A stretch of 64,000 nucleotides of DNA from Verrucomicrobiales bacterium (GTDB taxonomy: Bacteria > Verrucomicrobiota > Verrucomicrobiia > Verrucomicrobiales > DEV007), in NCBI GenBank assembly GCA_029212615.1, contig JARGPJ010000005.1, positions 124,001 through 188,000 on the forward strand. Reading direction: 5' to 3'. Positions 39,217 to 48,564 of this stretch are shown piece after piece. The notes below the pieces were generated by a model. The model made no database searches. It saw only the letters and a program-made list of their open reading frames with translations, and was not told the origin of the DNA. Every line of letters begins with the position of its first letter. Position 1 is the first letter of the stretch. The position numbers and the translations under genes were made by a program.

Positions 39217-40425
39217 CTATCGGACTTTACCGAAATGATGACCTAAGGGATAGTAGACCACCGCAGCGCGGCCGACGATATTCTTCTCCGGCACGATGCC
39301 CCAACTCCTGGAATCAGAGCTGTTGGCACTGTTGTCACCCATGGCCCAGTAGGACTTTTCAGGAAGCGTGATCGACTGTTTTCCCTGCCCCGTGTATCCC
39401 ACGTATGGCGCGGTCTGCTCCATCACGCCAACGATTCCCGGTTCGGTCGCAACCTCACCGTTCACCAGGAGCCTGGGCGGTTTGATCTCGAGGGTATCCC
39501 CGGGGAGCCCGGTGAGTCTCTTGATATAGTGCTGCGACCCCTGACGAGGATCGAGCGTGCGCTGGATGTAACTGATGTCCTGAGTATTAAAGACAAAGAC
39601 CTCGCCGCGGGTCGGCTTCTTCCAGTGATAGACAAACTTATTCACGACCAGTTGGTCACCGGTATCGACATAGCCCTGCGCAATCACCTGCCCTTTCTTG
39701 ATCGGAACCGTTTTGATAAAACCCGGGTTCGCACTGAGCTGGCGGTTGAGAAGATTGATGATCCGAGAGTCAGTTCCCGGAGCACTGAATTTGTGGCCGT
39801 TTTTAGTAATCAGGTAGGTCCGCGGGAAAAAGATAAAGTGGGTTTTCCCGTAGAAATGTTTCTCATCGAGGATAAGCGCGTCATCCTCGGTCGCAATCCA
39901 CTCGACGTGGCTTCGCCCGTACCAGAACTTATCCCACAGGAGCTGAGGAATTCCCGGCTTCTCATAGTCATCCGGCGCATGGTAGCGCGCATTCGGATTC
40001 ACCTCTTTAGTGGGATAAGCGATGATGCCGTTCAAGGTCGGCTGCATTGAGCCGGTCGGTATTTTAAACTGCTGGATAAAATAAGCCCGGATCCCCATCG
40101 CGATGACAACCGCCACGAAAATCACTTCAATGTTCTCTTTCCAGGCCGACGCGCTGTAGCTCTTCACCGACTTCTTACACGTTTCCGTGAGGTCTTTAGC
40201 CAACTCCTCGAGGTCTTTCCGCTTCGACCCCTTGTCTGCGAGAGCCGTCGTGAAGGCTTCATTTTTCTTCACGATGAGTGACTTCTTCTCATCCGTGATG
40301 AGGTCGTCGTTATAGCGAAGGAATTTCCGGACCCCCTTGAGAAGGGCCAGCCCCTCTTTGATCCCCTTCTTATCAAGAGGCAACTCAGCGAGTTCCTCCT
40401 TAGAGAGTTTCTTGAACATGAACAT
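39217..40425 (-). CDS. lepB: Signal peptidase I
   Basis: FKIPTGSMQPTLNG, YIKRLTGLPGDTLEI, YWAMGDNSANSSDSRSWG. Confidence 0.94.
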   Translation of the reverse strand: MFMFKKLSKEELAELPLDKKGIKEGLALLKGVRKFLRYNDDLITDEKKSLIVKKNEAFTTALADKGSKRKDLEELAKDLTETCKKSVKSYSASAWKENIEVIFVAVVIAMGIRAYFIQQFKIPTGSMQPTLNGIIAYPTKEVNPNARYHAPDDYEKPGIPQLLWDKFWYGRSHVEWIATEDDALILDEKHFYGKTHFIFFPRTYLITKNGHKFSAPGTDSRIINLLNRQLSANPGFIKTVPIKKGQVIAQGYVDTGDQLVVNKFVYHWKKPTRGEVFVFNTQDISYIQRTLDPRQGSQHYIKRLTGLPGDTLEIKPPRLLVNGEVATEPGIVGVMEQTAPYVGYTGQGKQSITLPEKSYWAMGDNSANSSDSRSWGIVPEKNIVGRAAVVYYPLGHHFGKVR

Positions 40426-40440
40426 GGGCTGTAAAATGGG

Positions 40441-42237
40441 TCAGTCTGTTTTGAGGACTTTGATGAATGCATCCTGCGGGATATTCACCCGGCCAATGGC
40501 CTTCATCTTTTTCTTTCCCTCTTTCTGCTTCTCAAGAAGCTTCCGCTTTCGGGAAATATCACCGCCATAACACTTCGCGGTCACATTCTTTCGCATCGCG
40601 GTGATCGATTCACGGGCAATAATCTTACCGCCGATCGTCGCCTGAATCGCAACGGTGAACATCTGCTGCGGGATCACTTCCTTAAGCTTAGCCGCCAGAT
40701 GACGTCCGCGGTACTCAGCCTTGTCGCGGTGGACGATAACCGAAAAGGCATCGACCGATTCACCGGCAATGAGCATGTCCATCTTCACCAGCTTACCGGG
40801 TTGATAATCGGCATGCTCATAATCCATGCTCCCGTAACCCCTGGTCATGCTTTTGAGGCGGTCGTTAAAATCGACGAGAATCTCATTGAGCGGAAGAATG
40901 CAGGTAAGCAGAACCCGTGTCGCGTCGAGGGTCTCGGTGTTGAGCAACTCCCCCCGCTTCTCAGCAACAAGTTTCATCATGTCGCCAATGTAATCATTCG
41001 GCGTCATGATATACGCCTTCACCGTAGGCTCGAGAATCTCCGTGATGTGCTGCGGCTCGGGAAGGTAGCTTGGATTGTCGACTTCAAGTTCCTCGCCATT
41101 GGTCTTGATCACCTTGTAAACCACCCCGGGATAGGTCGAGATTACATCCATGTTGAACTCGCGGCGCAAGCGCTCCTGCACAATTTCCATGTGTAGCAGA
41201 CCGAGAAAACCGCACCGGAAACCAAATCCCAAAGCGGTCGAACTTTCCGCCTGATAGCTGAAAGCCGCATCGTTGATCTGGAGCTTACCCATCGCCAACT
41301 TGAGTTGCTCAAAGTCGTCCGTCGAAATCGGATAGATTCCGCTGAAGACCATTGGCTGAATATCTTTAAACCCGGGAAGCGGCTTATCAGAGGGATTGCG
41401 GGATTCTGTGATCGTGTCGCCGATTTTCACCTCACTCGAGGTTTTCATGTTTGCGATAAGATAACCGACATCTCCTGCTTTCAGGGAATCGCGGGGACTC
41501 TGCTTTGGTGTAAACACCCCGACTTCCTTAACATCGTAGGTTTTTCCTGTCGCCATCGTGCGCATCCCCGTGCCCCGCTTCACCTCGCCACTCATGACGC
41601 GAACGTAGCTGACCACGCCGCGATAGGCGTCGAAAACGGAGTCAAAAACGGAAGCCCGCAAAATCTCGTCTTCAGGCTCTGCCGGTGGCGGAATGCGTTC
41701 GACCACCGCTTCAAGAATTTCCTGAATCCCGATTCCCATCTTGGCGCTAGCCTCGATCGCCTCTTCGCCGGGGATAGCAAGAATGTCCTCAAGCTGCTTT
41801 CTGACCGCCTCAACATCAGCATTAGGAAGATCGATTTTATTGATCACGGGGATCACTCTGAGGTTGGCTTCATTCGCAAGATGAACATTGGCAACCGTTT
41901 GGGCCTCAACTCCTTGAGCAGCATCAACAAGAAGAAGTGCCCCTTCGCAAGCGGCGAGACTGCGGCTCACTTCATAGGAAAAATCAACGTGGCCCGGCGT
42001 GTCGAGAAGGTTTAACTTATAGGTCTTCCCGTCCGATGCAGGATACATCATCGTCACCGGGTGGGACTTGATTGTGATGCCCCGCTCGCGCTCCAGATCC
42101 ATGGAATCAAGCTGCTGAGCCTGAGAATCGCGCATCGCGACAGTTTGCGTTGATTCAAGAAGACGATCCGAGAGGGTCGTCTTCCCGTGATCAATATGAG
42201 CAATGATCGAGAAGTTACGTGTCAATTCAATAGCCAT
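40441..42237 (-). CDS. lepA: Elongation factor 4
   Basis: NFSIIAHIDHGKTTLSDRLLE, LLDTPGHVDFSYEVSRSLAACEGALLLVDA. Confidence 0.98.
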   Translation of the reverse strand: MAIELTRNFSIIAHIDHGKTTLSDRLLESTQTVAMRDSQAQQLDSMDLERERGITIKSHPVTMMYPASDGKTYKLNLLDTPGHVDFSYEVSRSLAACEGALLLVDAAQGVEAQTVANVHLANEANLRVIPVINKIDLPNADVEAVRKQLEDILAIPGEEAIEASAKMGIGIQEILEAVVERIPPPAEPEDEILRASVFDSVFDAYRGVVSYVRVMSGEVKRGTGMRTMATGKTYDVKEVGVFTPKQSPRDSLKAGDVGYLIANMKTSSEVKIGDTITESRNPSDKPLPGFKDIQPMVFSGIYPISTDDFEQLKLAMGKLQINDAAFSYQAESSTALGFGFRCGFLGLLHMEIVQERLRREFNMDVISTYPGVVYKVIKTNGEELEVDNPSYLPEPQHITEILEPTVKAYIMTPNDYIGDMMKLVAEKRGELLNTETLDATRVLLTCILPLNEILVDFNDRLKSMTRGYGSMDYEHADYQPGKLVKMDMLIAGESVDAFSVIVHRDKAEYRGRHLAAKLKEVIPQQMFTVAIQATIGGKIIARESITAMRKNVTAKCYGGDISRKRKLLEKQKEGKKKMKAIGRVNIPQDAFIKVLKTD

Positions 42238-42345
42238 TTCAGAGAGGCCGGCCGTGCAAAATCACCGGGCCGAAACCTAGTGTGATCCTGCTGAATGTAA
42301 ACGGGTTTCCGCCCCCCGGAGAGACGGTCCCGACAATGAAATGAC

Positions 42346-43350
42346 TTAAAGGGAAATGCCTTCCTGAATCAGCACTTCAGAAAGAGCGTTTTCCATGCGG
42401 GAGCGACACTCAGCGGTAGTGCGGTGGAGAAAGCCGTGAAGTGCCGCGTCCTCCGGGCTCCTATCCTCGCACTGCTCACTGTAGCGTTCAAAAGCCGAGA
42501 GATCGGAAAGCAAACTCGTGAGGTGCTGAGGGCACTCGCACTTCACGAGAGCAGACCTTGCCGCAATACGAACCAGCTCCTCATCGGAAAATTTTCTCGG
42601 CGGTATATCATCAACAGAGGGACGTTCAAAATGGGGTCCGGCATTCTCTAACTCCGGGTCGTCAGTGACCTCCCCGGTACGCAACGCAAGCTGGATCTCG
42701 ACATGACACGCCATCTGGATCCCGGTGGAATCCACCGGACCGCGAAGAGCAGCGATCTTCTTTAAATCGAGCTGTTGAATGAGATCCTCCTGAGCAAAGC
42801 GATAAACAAGAATGGCCCGTCTGACATTCATTTTCGAGACCGCCTCCTGAAGTTCACGGATCTCGTCTTCAAAAAGAGTGGCATACTCGACGATCAACAA
42901 GTCAATCGACCCGGGCCGAAGCGCCTCCAGGAGTTCGGTCAGAGTTGTGAATTCCCCCACCACTCTCAGGGCATTGGTGTTATCAGCCGCCTCTCTCACA
43001 GCCTGTCTCACGATTGTCCCGACCAAACCAATCCGACAGGCACCGACTGGCGAGACCTCCTCGAGTGCCTCAACTGCGCCACTGGATGCCATGACACTGG
43101 CGAGTCGCTCCTCAAGTTGAGACGTCGTCAATCCGGCTACACTGCCGATGGAATGCCCGTTATCGACTAATGTTTTCAACAAAGAGAGCCGTCGGATGTC
43201 TAACTGATTGTACTGACGGCGCTTGCTGTCACTTCGACGAGGTTCAACCACATTATAACGCCGCTCCCAAACACGCAGAACATGAGAAGAAATGCCGGTA
43301 AGCCTTGCTACAGCACTGATTTCAAAAATTTCTTCATTTTGATTTTCCAT
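42346..43350 (-). CDS. MerR-family regulator with C-terminal B12-binding-like region
   Basis: FEISAVARLTGISSHVLRVWERRYNVVEPRRSDSKRRQYNQLDIRRLSLLKTL. Confidence 0.88.
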   Translation of the reverse strand: MENQNEEIFEISAVARLTGISSHVLRVWERRYNVVEPRRSDSKRRQYNQLDIRRLSLLKTLVDNGHSIGSVAGLTTSQLEERLASVMASSGAVEALEEVSPVGACRIGLVGTIVRQAVREAADNTNALRVVGEFTTLTELLEALRPGSIDLLIVEYATLFEDEIRELQEAVSKMNVRRAILVYRFAQEDLIQQLDLKKIAALRGPVDSTGIQMACHVEIQLALRTGEVTDDPELENAGPHFERPSVDDIPPRKFSDEELVRIAARSALVKCECPQHLTSLLSDLSAFERYSEQCEDRSPEDAALHGFLHRTTAECRSRMENALSEVLIQEGISL

Positions 43351-43478
43351 GAAATAAAAAACAGATTTTCAGGGGTTACGCCCCTCAAGACGCCTTCACC
43401 TTAAATTGGAAAATAAACTTGTCGATATCTTGTAAATAGACAATAATTAGACGCGAACAATAAAAAACTCGACAACTC

Positions 43479-44102
43479 ATGGACAAAAAAACCAACCGAA
43501 AACAGGATCGGCGCGCTGAGGCAGCCCTCATGGAGCGTGTTGCAGCAAAAGACGAACGCGCCTTTGCCGAGCTTTCCGAGAAGTATTCCGCTCTCATTTT
43601 CTCCACCGCATTCAAAGTGCTCAACCACTATGAAGACACTGAAGACGTCATGGCTGAAGTGCTCAATACAATCTGGAAGAAGGCGGACACCTATCATTCA
43701 AAGAAGGGAAGTCTCGTCACCTGGATTTGCACCACCGCCCGCAATCGGGCGATTGATCGCGTCCGCAGCGTCCAGCGACGGAGTGCTCTTTACGACAAGT
43801 TTGAGGAAAAGGTCGAAGGCGAAGCGCCCGAGAAGCGAACGACAGGACGTGAAGATCTCTACAAATCAGATGCCCGCAGAGTCCTTCAATCAGCCGTTGT
43901 TTCGCTCTCACCCGAACAGCGTGAAGTGATCGAACTAGCCTACTTTGAAGGCCTGACTCAGAAACAGATCGCCGAGCGCATCGACAGCCCGCTTGGCACA
44001 GTCAAAGCAAGAATCCGTCGCGGAGTTGATCGCTTGAGGCTCTCAATCAACGATCGACTGAAAGGGGAAGGTCAACTTCTCCTCTCCAGTGTGACCGACT
44101 AA
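43479..44102 (+). CDS. ECF-type RNA polymerase sigma factor
   Basis: FAELSEKYSALIFSTAFKVLNHYEDTEDVMAEVLNTIWKKA, LSPEQREVIELAYFEGLTQKQIAERIDSPLGTVKARIRRGVDRLR. Confidence 0.95.
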   Translation: MDKKTNRKQDRRAEAALMERVAAKDERAFAELSEKYSALIFSTAFKVLNHYEDTEDVMAEVLNTIWKKADTYHSKKGSLVTWICTTARNRAIDRVRSVQRRSALYDKFEEKVEGEAPEKRTTGREDLYKSDARRVLQSAVVSLSPEQREVIELAYFEGLTQKQIAERIDSPLGTVKARIRRGVDRLRLSINDRLKGEGQLLLSSVTD

Positions 44103-44182
44103 TTTTTGTCCAGCTTTACTTCTAGCCGTTTACCTTCGAGGAGAACCGCTGAACCGGAGACCAATGATGATTGATCCGTTCT

Positions 44183-44905
44183 TCAGGTATCCTGCCGGGC
44201 AAGCGCCGTGAGAACCCCGTGAAGCAGCTTGATCTCCTGCGGAGTCGCTCCCGCTTTTGAAAAGAGTGTGCGCAGTGATTGAACGCTGTGAGGTTTCATT
44301 TCCGCTGTGAGGAAAAACCCTCTCTCATCAAGCGTCTCATTTAAGCGGTTCAGAAATCCCTCCAACTCATCCCGCGTCGCCTCCTCCTTCGCCGGAATGA
44401 TGAGTTCTTCACCGGCAACACGACGCCATTCCCAACCGAGAAGCAATACAGCCTGAGCCAGGTTCAGCGAACTGAATGCAGGGTTCGTGGGAAAACGAAC
44501 CAGGGTATCAGCCCTCGCGATCGATTCCCCATCAAGCCCGGATGCCTCCGGCCCGAAAAGCACGGCGACTCCCCCCTTAGTTCCTGCGGCGGCGGCCATC
44601 TCCCGGGCCGCCACTTCCGCGGTCATGACCGGCAAGGTTTGGGACCTGTCCCTTGCCGTCGTCGCAAAGACGCGGTGACAATCTGCGACCGCCTCATCGA
44701 GACGACTGAATACTTCGGCTCCGTCGATGACGAGGTCAGCGTCAGCTGCCGTTGCCCGGGCGGTGTCCTGGGGCCATCCATCCCGCGGATTCACGAGGCG
44801 CAGGCGAGTCAGCCCGCAGTTCAGCATTGCACGAGCGCACATTCCTATATTCTCCCCCATCTGCGGCTCGACGAGAATGATAACGGGGTCTTGATTGCCT
44901 GACAT
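44183..44905 (-). CDS. TrmJ/TrmH-type SPOUT RNA methyltransferase
   Basis: IILVEPQMGENIGMCARAMLNCGLTRLRLVNPRDGWP, LFGPEASGLDGE, FSSLNLAQAVLLLGWE. Confidence 0.93.
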   Translation of the reverse strand: MSGNQDPVIILVEPQMGENIGMCARAMLNCGLTRLRLVNPRDGWPQDTARATAADADLVIDGAEVFSRLDEAVADCHRVFATTARDRSQTLPVMTAEVAAREMAAAAGTKGGVAVLFGPEASGLDGESIARADTLVRFPTNPAFSSLNLAQAVLLLGWEWRRVAGEELIIPAKEEATRDELEGFLNRLNETLDERGFFLTAEMKPHSVQSLRTLFSKAGATPQEIKLLHGVLTALARQDT

Positions 44906-44931
44906 GTCTGAATGTGCGAGAGTTTAATGAA

Positions 44932-45177
44932 ATGGAAGTCCCTGAAAAGATTGTCTGTGTGGACTGCGGTCAGTCGGCACACCGTCTCACTTACCCCCCT
45001 GAAGAAGGCTGGGAAATCGGAGACTATGTCGCGTATCGATGCTCCGGATGCAACGACCGTTGGGATCTTGTCGTGAGCGAAGAGGACGCAGGTGAAACCT
45101 CCACCCACTCCTTTGCTGCTGAAGCCCGCGCCATTCTTGAGGCTCGGCGTGACGCTCAAACAGACGCTGAAAACTGA
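44932..45177 (+). CDS. Small zinc-ribbon-like protein
   Basis: CVDCGQSAHR...YRCSGCNDRWD: two CxxC pairs. Confidence 0.65.
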   Translation: MEVPEKIVCVDCGQSAHRLTYPPEEGWEIGDYVAYRCSGCNDRWDLVVSEEDAGETSTHSFAAEARAILEARRDAQTDAEN

Positions 45178-45178
45178 T

Positions 45179-45589
45179 ATGGACACTACCCGGGAAAAAC
45201 ACATTCTCCTTTTCGACAGTGACTGTCCAATGTGCACCTTCCAAAGCCGGACCTTGAGTTGGCTTGACTGGTTTCATCAGGTGGAAATGGTTCCTTTGAA
45301 AGATCCCCGAACCGCGGAGATCGCTCCGGATATCACCCGTGAGAACCTGCTCGAGGCGATCCACTGCATCACCCCTTCTGGCGAGATTCACCGCGGGGCG
45401 CGAGCCTTTCGTTTTCTCGGCCTGCGAATCCCGCTGCTGGTTCCCGTCGGGCTTTTTCTCTGGCTCCCCGGGGTCATTTGGATCGCGGAAAAAATCTACG
45501 CCTGGGTTTCAAAAAACCGGCACCTCCTCAGCAGGCTCTTCGGCTGCAAAGGAGCCTGCACTATTCTACCGGAAAAGAAGGAGAGCTGA
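45179..45589 (+). CDS. DCC-family (DUF393) thiol-disulfide oxidoreductase-like protein
   Basis: HILLFDSDCPMCTFQSRTLSWLDW. Confidence 0.85.
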   Translation: MDTTREKHILLFDSDCPMCTFQSRTLSWLDWFHQVEMVPLKDPRTAEIAPDITRENLLEAIHCITPSGEIHRGARAFRFLGLRIPLLVPVGLFLWLPGVIWIAEKIYAWVSKNRHLLSRLFGCKGACTILPEKKES

Positions 45590-46589
45590 TCACCTGAGGC
45601 GTCCCCGTTATTTCTTTGACCGGAATCTTTTCAAGAGGCGGTCCAATTTCCACTTTAACCATGACAGCTGAGCGACCGGCATAGGGATCGCGAGCACCGA
45701 AGAAGCGATTGTTAAACTCATCGCCCGCACCGGTGAATCCGTAGGCACGTCCGACTTTCTTATCGTTGACAATCAAGGTGGTTTTGAACTGTCTCAGATC
45801 GATTTCCACCGGATCGTATTGCGGTTCGCCCGCCGTGTTCTCCCCTCTAATTCGCAATCGCGGAATCATATCAAGGTTTACTTTCCCCGGCTCAACCCGC
45901 GGCCGGATCACGATAGAGGTGGAAACGCGGGTAGTCGAAACAATCGGTAGCGGCATAGCCCCGGCGCGAATATAACCCGCAAAGAAAACGGGGTTTTCCA
46001 CCGCGCCGGTGACCGGTATCACGCCAACGCCACCGGACGAAAAGACGGCAACACCGTAATCACTGAATCCGTCGAGGGATCGGTTCTCCACGGTTGTATC
46101 AATCGTGATCGAGCCGTCGGGACTGATAGAGTGTGCCGTATCGCTGAAAAACTCGAACCCTTGCGTTTCAAACCTTGTCGGGACCGCGGGAATAAACGTA
46201 TAGCCCCCGTAGGGTCTGACCAGAATCGTGGGCGGAACATATTCGACCGGCAGAGGAACTTCCTGACCAACCGTGATCTGAGTGCGTTTTGTCGGAAGCC
46301 CGTTGACGAAGCGAAACCCGAGCGCAACCGATGGCTCGTCAAAATCAGCCGCAGCAAGCGCGGCCTCGGCCGCGGCAATGCCTGCCGGGGTATCAATCAC
46401 GAGAACACTCCCCTTCTGTGAAAGGAGCACAAATTTTCCGGCAGGGCTGAGAATACCTTCAAGAATCGGCCTGACCTCCTCGAGATCGGCAAAGGAAACG
46501 TCGATCTCTTTTTTGATCGTTTCCTGGGCGCAAAGCGCAATCCCAACAGCCAGTATCAGGCAAACACAGATCAATCGCTTCACCGCCAT
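45561..46589 (-). CDS. Secreted secretin-domain-like protein
   Basis: Signal peptide; IKKEIDVSFADLEEVRPILEGILSPAGKFVLLSQKGSVLVIDTPAGIAAAEAAL (N-domain-like); C-terminal STSIVIRPRVEPGKVNLDMIPRLRIRG. Confidence 0.5.
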   Translation of the reverse strand: MAVKRLICVCLILAVGIALCAQETIKKEIDVSFADLEEVRPILEGILSPAGKFVLLSQKGSVLVIDTPAGIAAAEAALAAADFDEPSVALGFRFVNGLPTKRTQITVGQEVPLPVEYVPPTILVRPYGGYTFIPAVPTRFETQGFEFFSDTAHSISPDGSITIDTTVENRSLDGFSDYGVAVFSSGGVGVIPVTGAVENPVFFAGYIRAGAMPLPIVSTTRVSTSIVIRPRVEPGKVNLDMIPRLRIRGENTAGEPQYDPVEIDLRQFKTTLIVNDKKVGRAYGFTGAGDEFNNRFFGARDPYAGRSAVMVKVEIGPPLEKIPVKEITGTPQVISSPSFPVE

Positions 46590-46624
46590 GATGGCAGTCT
46601 AGCAGGAAAGAAGTGATAGCGGAA

Positions 46625-46658
46625 AACAAAAAGGCACCCCGGTGAAAGGGTGCCTTCT
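46625..46658 (-). terminator. Rho-independent terminator of the MFS gene
   Basis: Reverse strand: aaggcaccctttcaccggggtgcctttttgtttt, GC stem followed by T-tract. Confidence 0.9.
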
Positions 46659-46683
46659 GCGTAAAATGTTCTGTGCGGGAGGA

Positions 46684-48276
46684 TTACACCTCGTCGATAC
46701 GAAGCGCCCGGTATCCACCCTTCGCTTTGAAGTAGAAGAAGAGGAGCAGATAAATGCCTGCCATGATCATCGGAATCGTCGCATCGGCCCGGAGCGTCTT
46801 GCGATCCCCTTCGATACTGGCGGCCTGAGCGGCAGCCTCGTCAGCAGTAAGTTCCGCTCCACTGTCGAGCTTCTCCTTAATGACGCCCATCTTTCTTCCA
46901 TCCAGTGCATTACTCTCAAGGAAAAGGAAGGAACTGCGAGTTTCTTCTCCATCAGCGTCCACTGCCTTGTACTCGGCATAAGCAGCGGGGTTACTCTCCT
47001 TGAGCGCTTCTGTCGAAAACATATCCTTGGCAAACCCGAGGCCAACTGAACCGATGAGCCCTGCCGACAACATACCGATACCGCCCATGAGAGACATCGC
47101 GACAGCTCCGGACTTCGGGAAACGATCACCCACCACCGCCAACATCGTCGGCCAGAAGAAGGTCTTGCCGAGCGCATAGACCGCGAGTGCCGCAAACGCG
47201 AGACCGAAGCTGGTGATGTTACTGGCGAGGTTCAAACCGATCACAGCGAGAATCGAGCAGACAAAAAGAAGGCCGATCGGAGAAAGACCAAGCTTGTTCT
47301 CAATGAAGTCCGCAGAAAAGCGAAGACCGAACATGATCAATGAAGTGAACACAAAAAGGATCTTACCCTGTTCAGCCGTGAGAATGTTCCCCGTGATATT
47401 CTGAATCCAACCGTCCGTTCCCAACTCAACCGCACCAACGAGAGTGTGAGTAATAAAGAGAACAAAAAGGAGAAACGCACCAATCGAAAATTTTGTGATC
47501 ACCGCAATACCTATGATAGCGGCCACACAAACAACCCAGCCAATCCAGCTCGGAAAGTCAGGTGTAAAAATACCACCGGCGAAATTCACAAACATCCCAA
47601 TGAGAAGACAGACGACAAGGCCGGCGAGAATCCCGACATCCTTGAGCATTTCTCCAAAGCTGAGACCTTTTTCAGAGGCTTCAGACTTGGGCATTTTCTG
47701 CCCCATGAACATGAAGCCATAGGCAAGCGTCGGGACGAGAAAGAGTGCGAGCTGAATCTTCCAGTCCAGCGCTCCCAGAGTCCAGCCGATCAGTCCGCCG
47801 AACACGAGGCCGAGAGGCCAACTTGCATGGAGAATGTTCAGGTAGTGAGTACGCTTACTTGGGAACAATGTAGCAACGAGCGGGTTTGAAACCGCTTCGA
47901 GAACGCCGTTAGCAATAGCAAAAGTGAAGGTGCCCCAGAAGAGAAACTGAAATGCGACTTCCTGCGGTTGGTCGGCCATCGCGCCGAAGGTCACGAAAGC
48001 TGAAAGAACGTGAAAGAGGAAGGCTGCGAAAACGAGCTTTCCATAGCCAAGTTTATCGACGACGAGCCCCCCCAGAATAATACCGGGACAGAAACCGAGT
48101 AAACCAGCTGCACCGATCGAACCAAGTTGCGCTCCGGTAAAGCCGAACTCTGAAGCCCAGTTGGCGAGAATTCCGCCCCGGACCCCGAAGCCCACACCCG
48201 CGGCGAGAATGGCAGTGAAACCTGCCCAAAGGAGGCGGCCGGCATTATCAACAATACCGTCTTGCTTAATGTTCAT
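46684..48276 (-). CDS. MFS transporter
   Basis: 12-TM-like hydrophobic pattern; [43 protein letters not shown]. Confidence 0.85.
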   Translation of the reverse strand: MNIKQDGIVDNAGRLLWAGFTAILAAGVGFGVRGGILANWASEFGFTGAQLGSIGAAGLLGFCPGIILGGLVVDKLGYGKLVFAAFLFHVLSAFVTFGAMADQPQEVAFQFLFWGTFTFAIANGVLEAVSNPLVATLFPSKRTHYLNILHASWPLGLVFGGLIGWTLGALDWKIQLALFLVPTLAYGFMFMGQKMPKSEASEKGLSFGEMLKDVGILAGLVVCLLIGMFVNFAGGIFTPDFPSWIGWVVCVAAIIGIAVITKFSIGAFLLFVLFITHTLVGAVELGTDGWIQNITGNILTAEQGKILFVFTSLIMFGLRFSADFIENKLGLSPIGLLFVCSILAVIGLNLASNITSFGLAFAALAVYALGKTFFWPTMLAVVGDRFPKSGAVAMSLMGGIGMLSAGLIGSVGLGFAKDMFSTEALKESNPAAYAEYKAVDADGEETRSSFLFLESNALDGRKMGVIKEKLDSGAELTADEAAAQAASIEGDRKTLRADATIPMIMAGIYLLLFFYFKAKGGYRALRIDEV

Positions 48277-48564
48277 AGAATAATAGATCGTTGGTTGGTT
48301 TTTAACCCCTGAAAAATCAGTTCAGATTGGTCAGAGATCCCCGCGGAAAGTTAGTGAGACCCGCGAAGGAAGTGGGTTTCATAACAAACAGGAGAGGTTC
48401 CACAAGCATAAATCACATCGGAATCGCGGCACACCCGCAGGCAAAATGAGCAAATTTCCGGGGTCCAACGGATGAATTAAACCTTGCACCGATTATCATA
48501 AATATAAAAACTTGCAGCTTTGAGATTATTATTTGATAATTAGAGAAGCTACTGCTGTTAGAAA

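Noticed and set aside
43385-43697. Small antisense ORFs at the start of the ECF sigma factor
   Set aside because: Overlap the divergent promoter and the well-supported sigma factor CDS; no domain evidence.
44636-44656. tgggacctgtcccttgcc resembling the REP motif
   Set aside because: Within the conserved methyltransferase coding region (RDRSQTLPVM); lacks the rest of the palindrome, likely chance.
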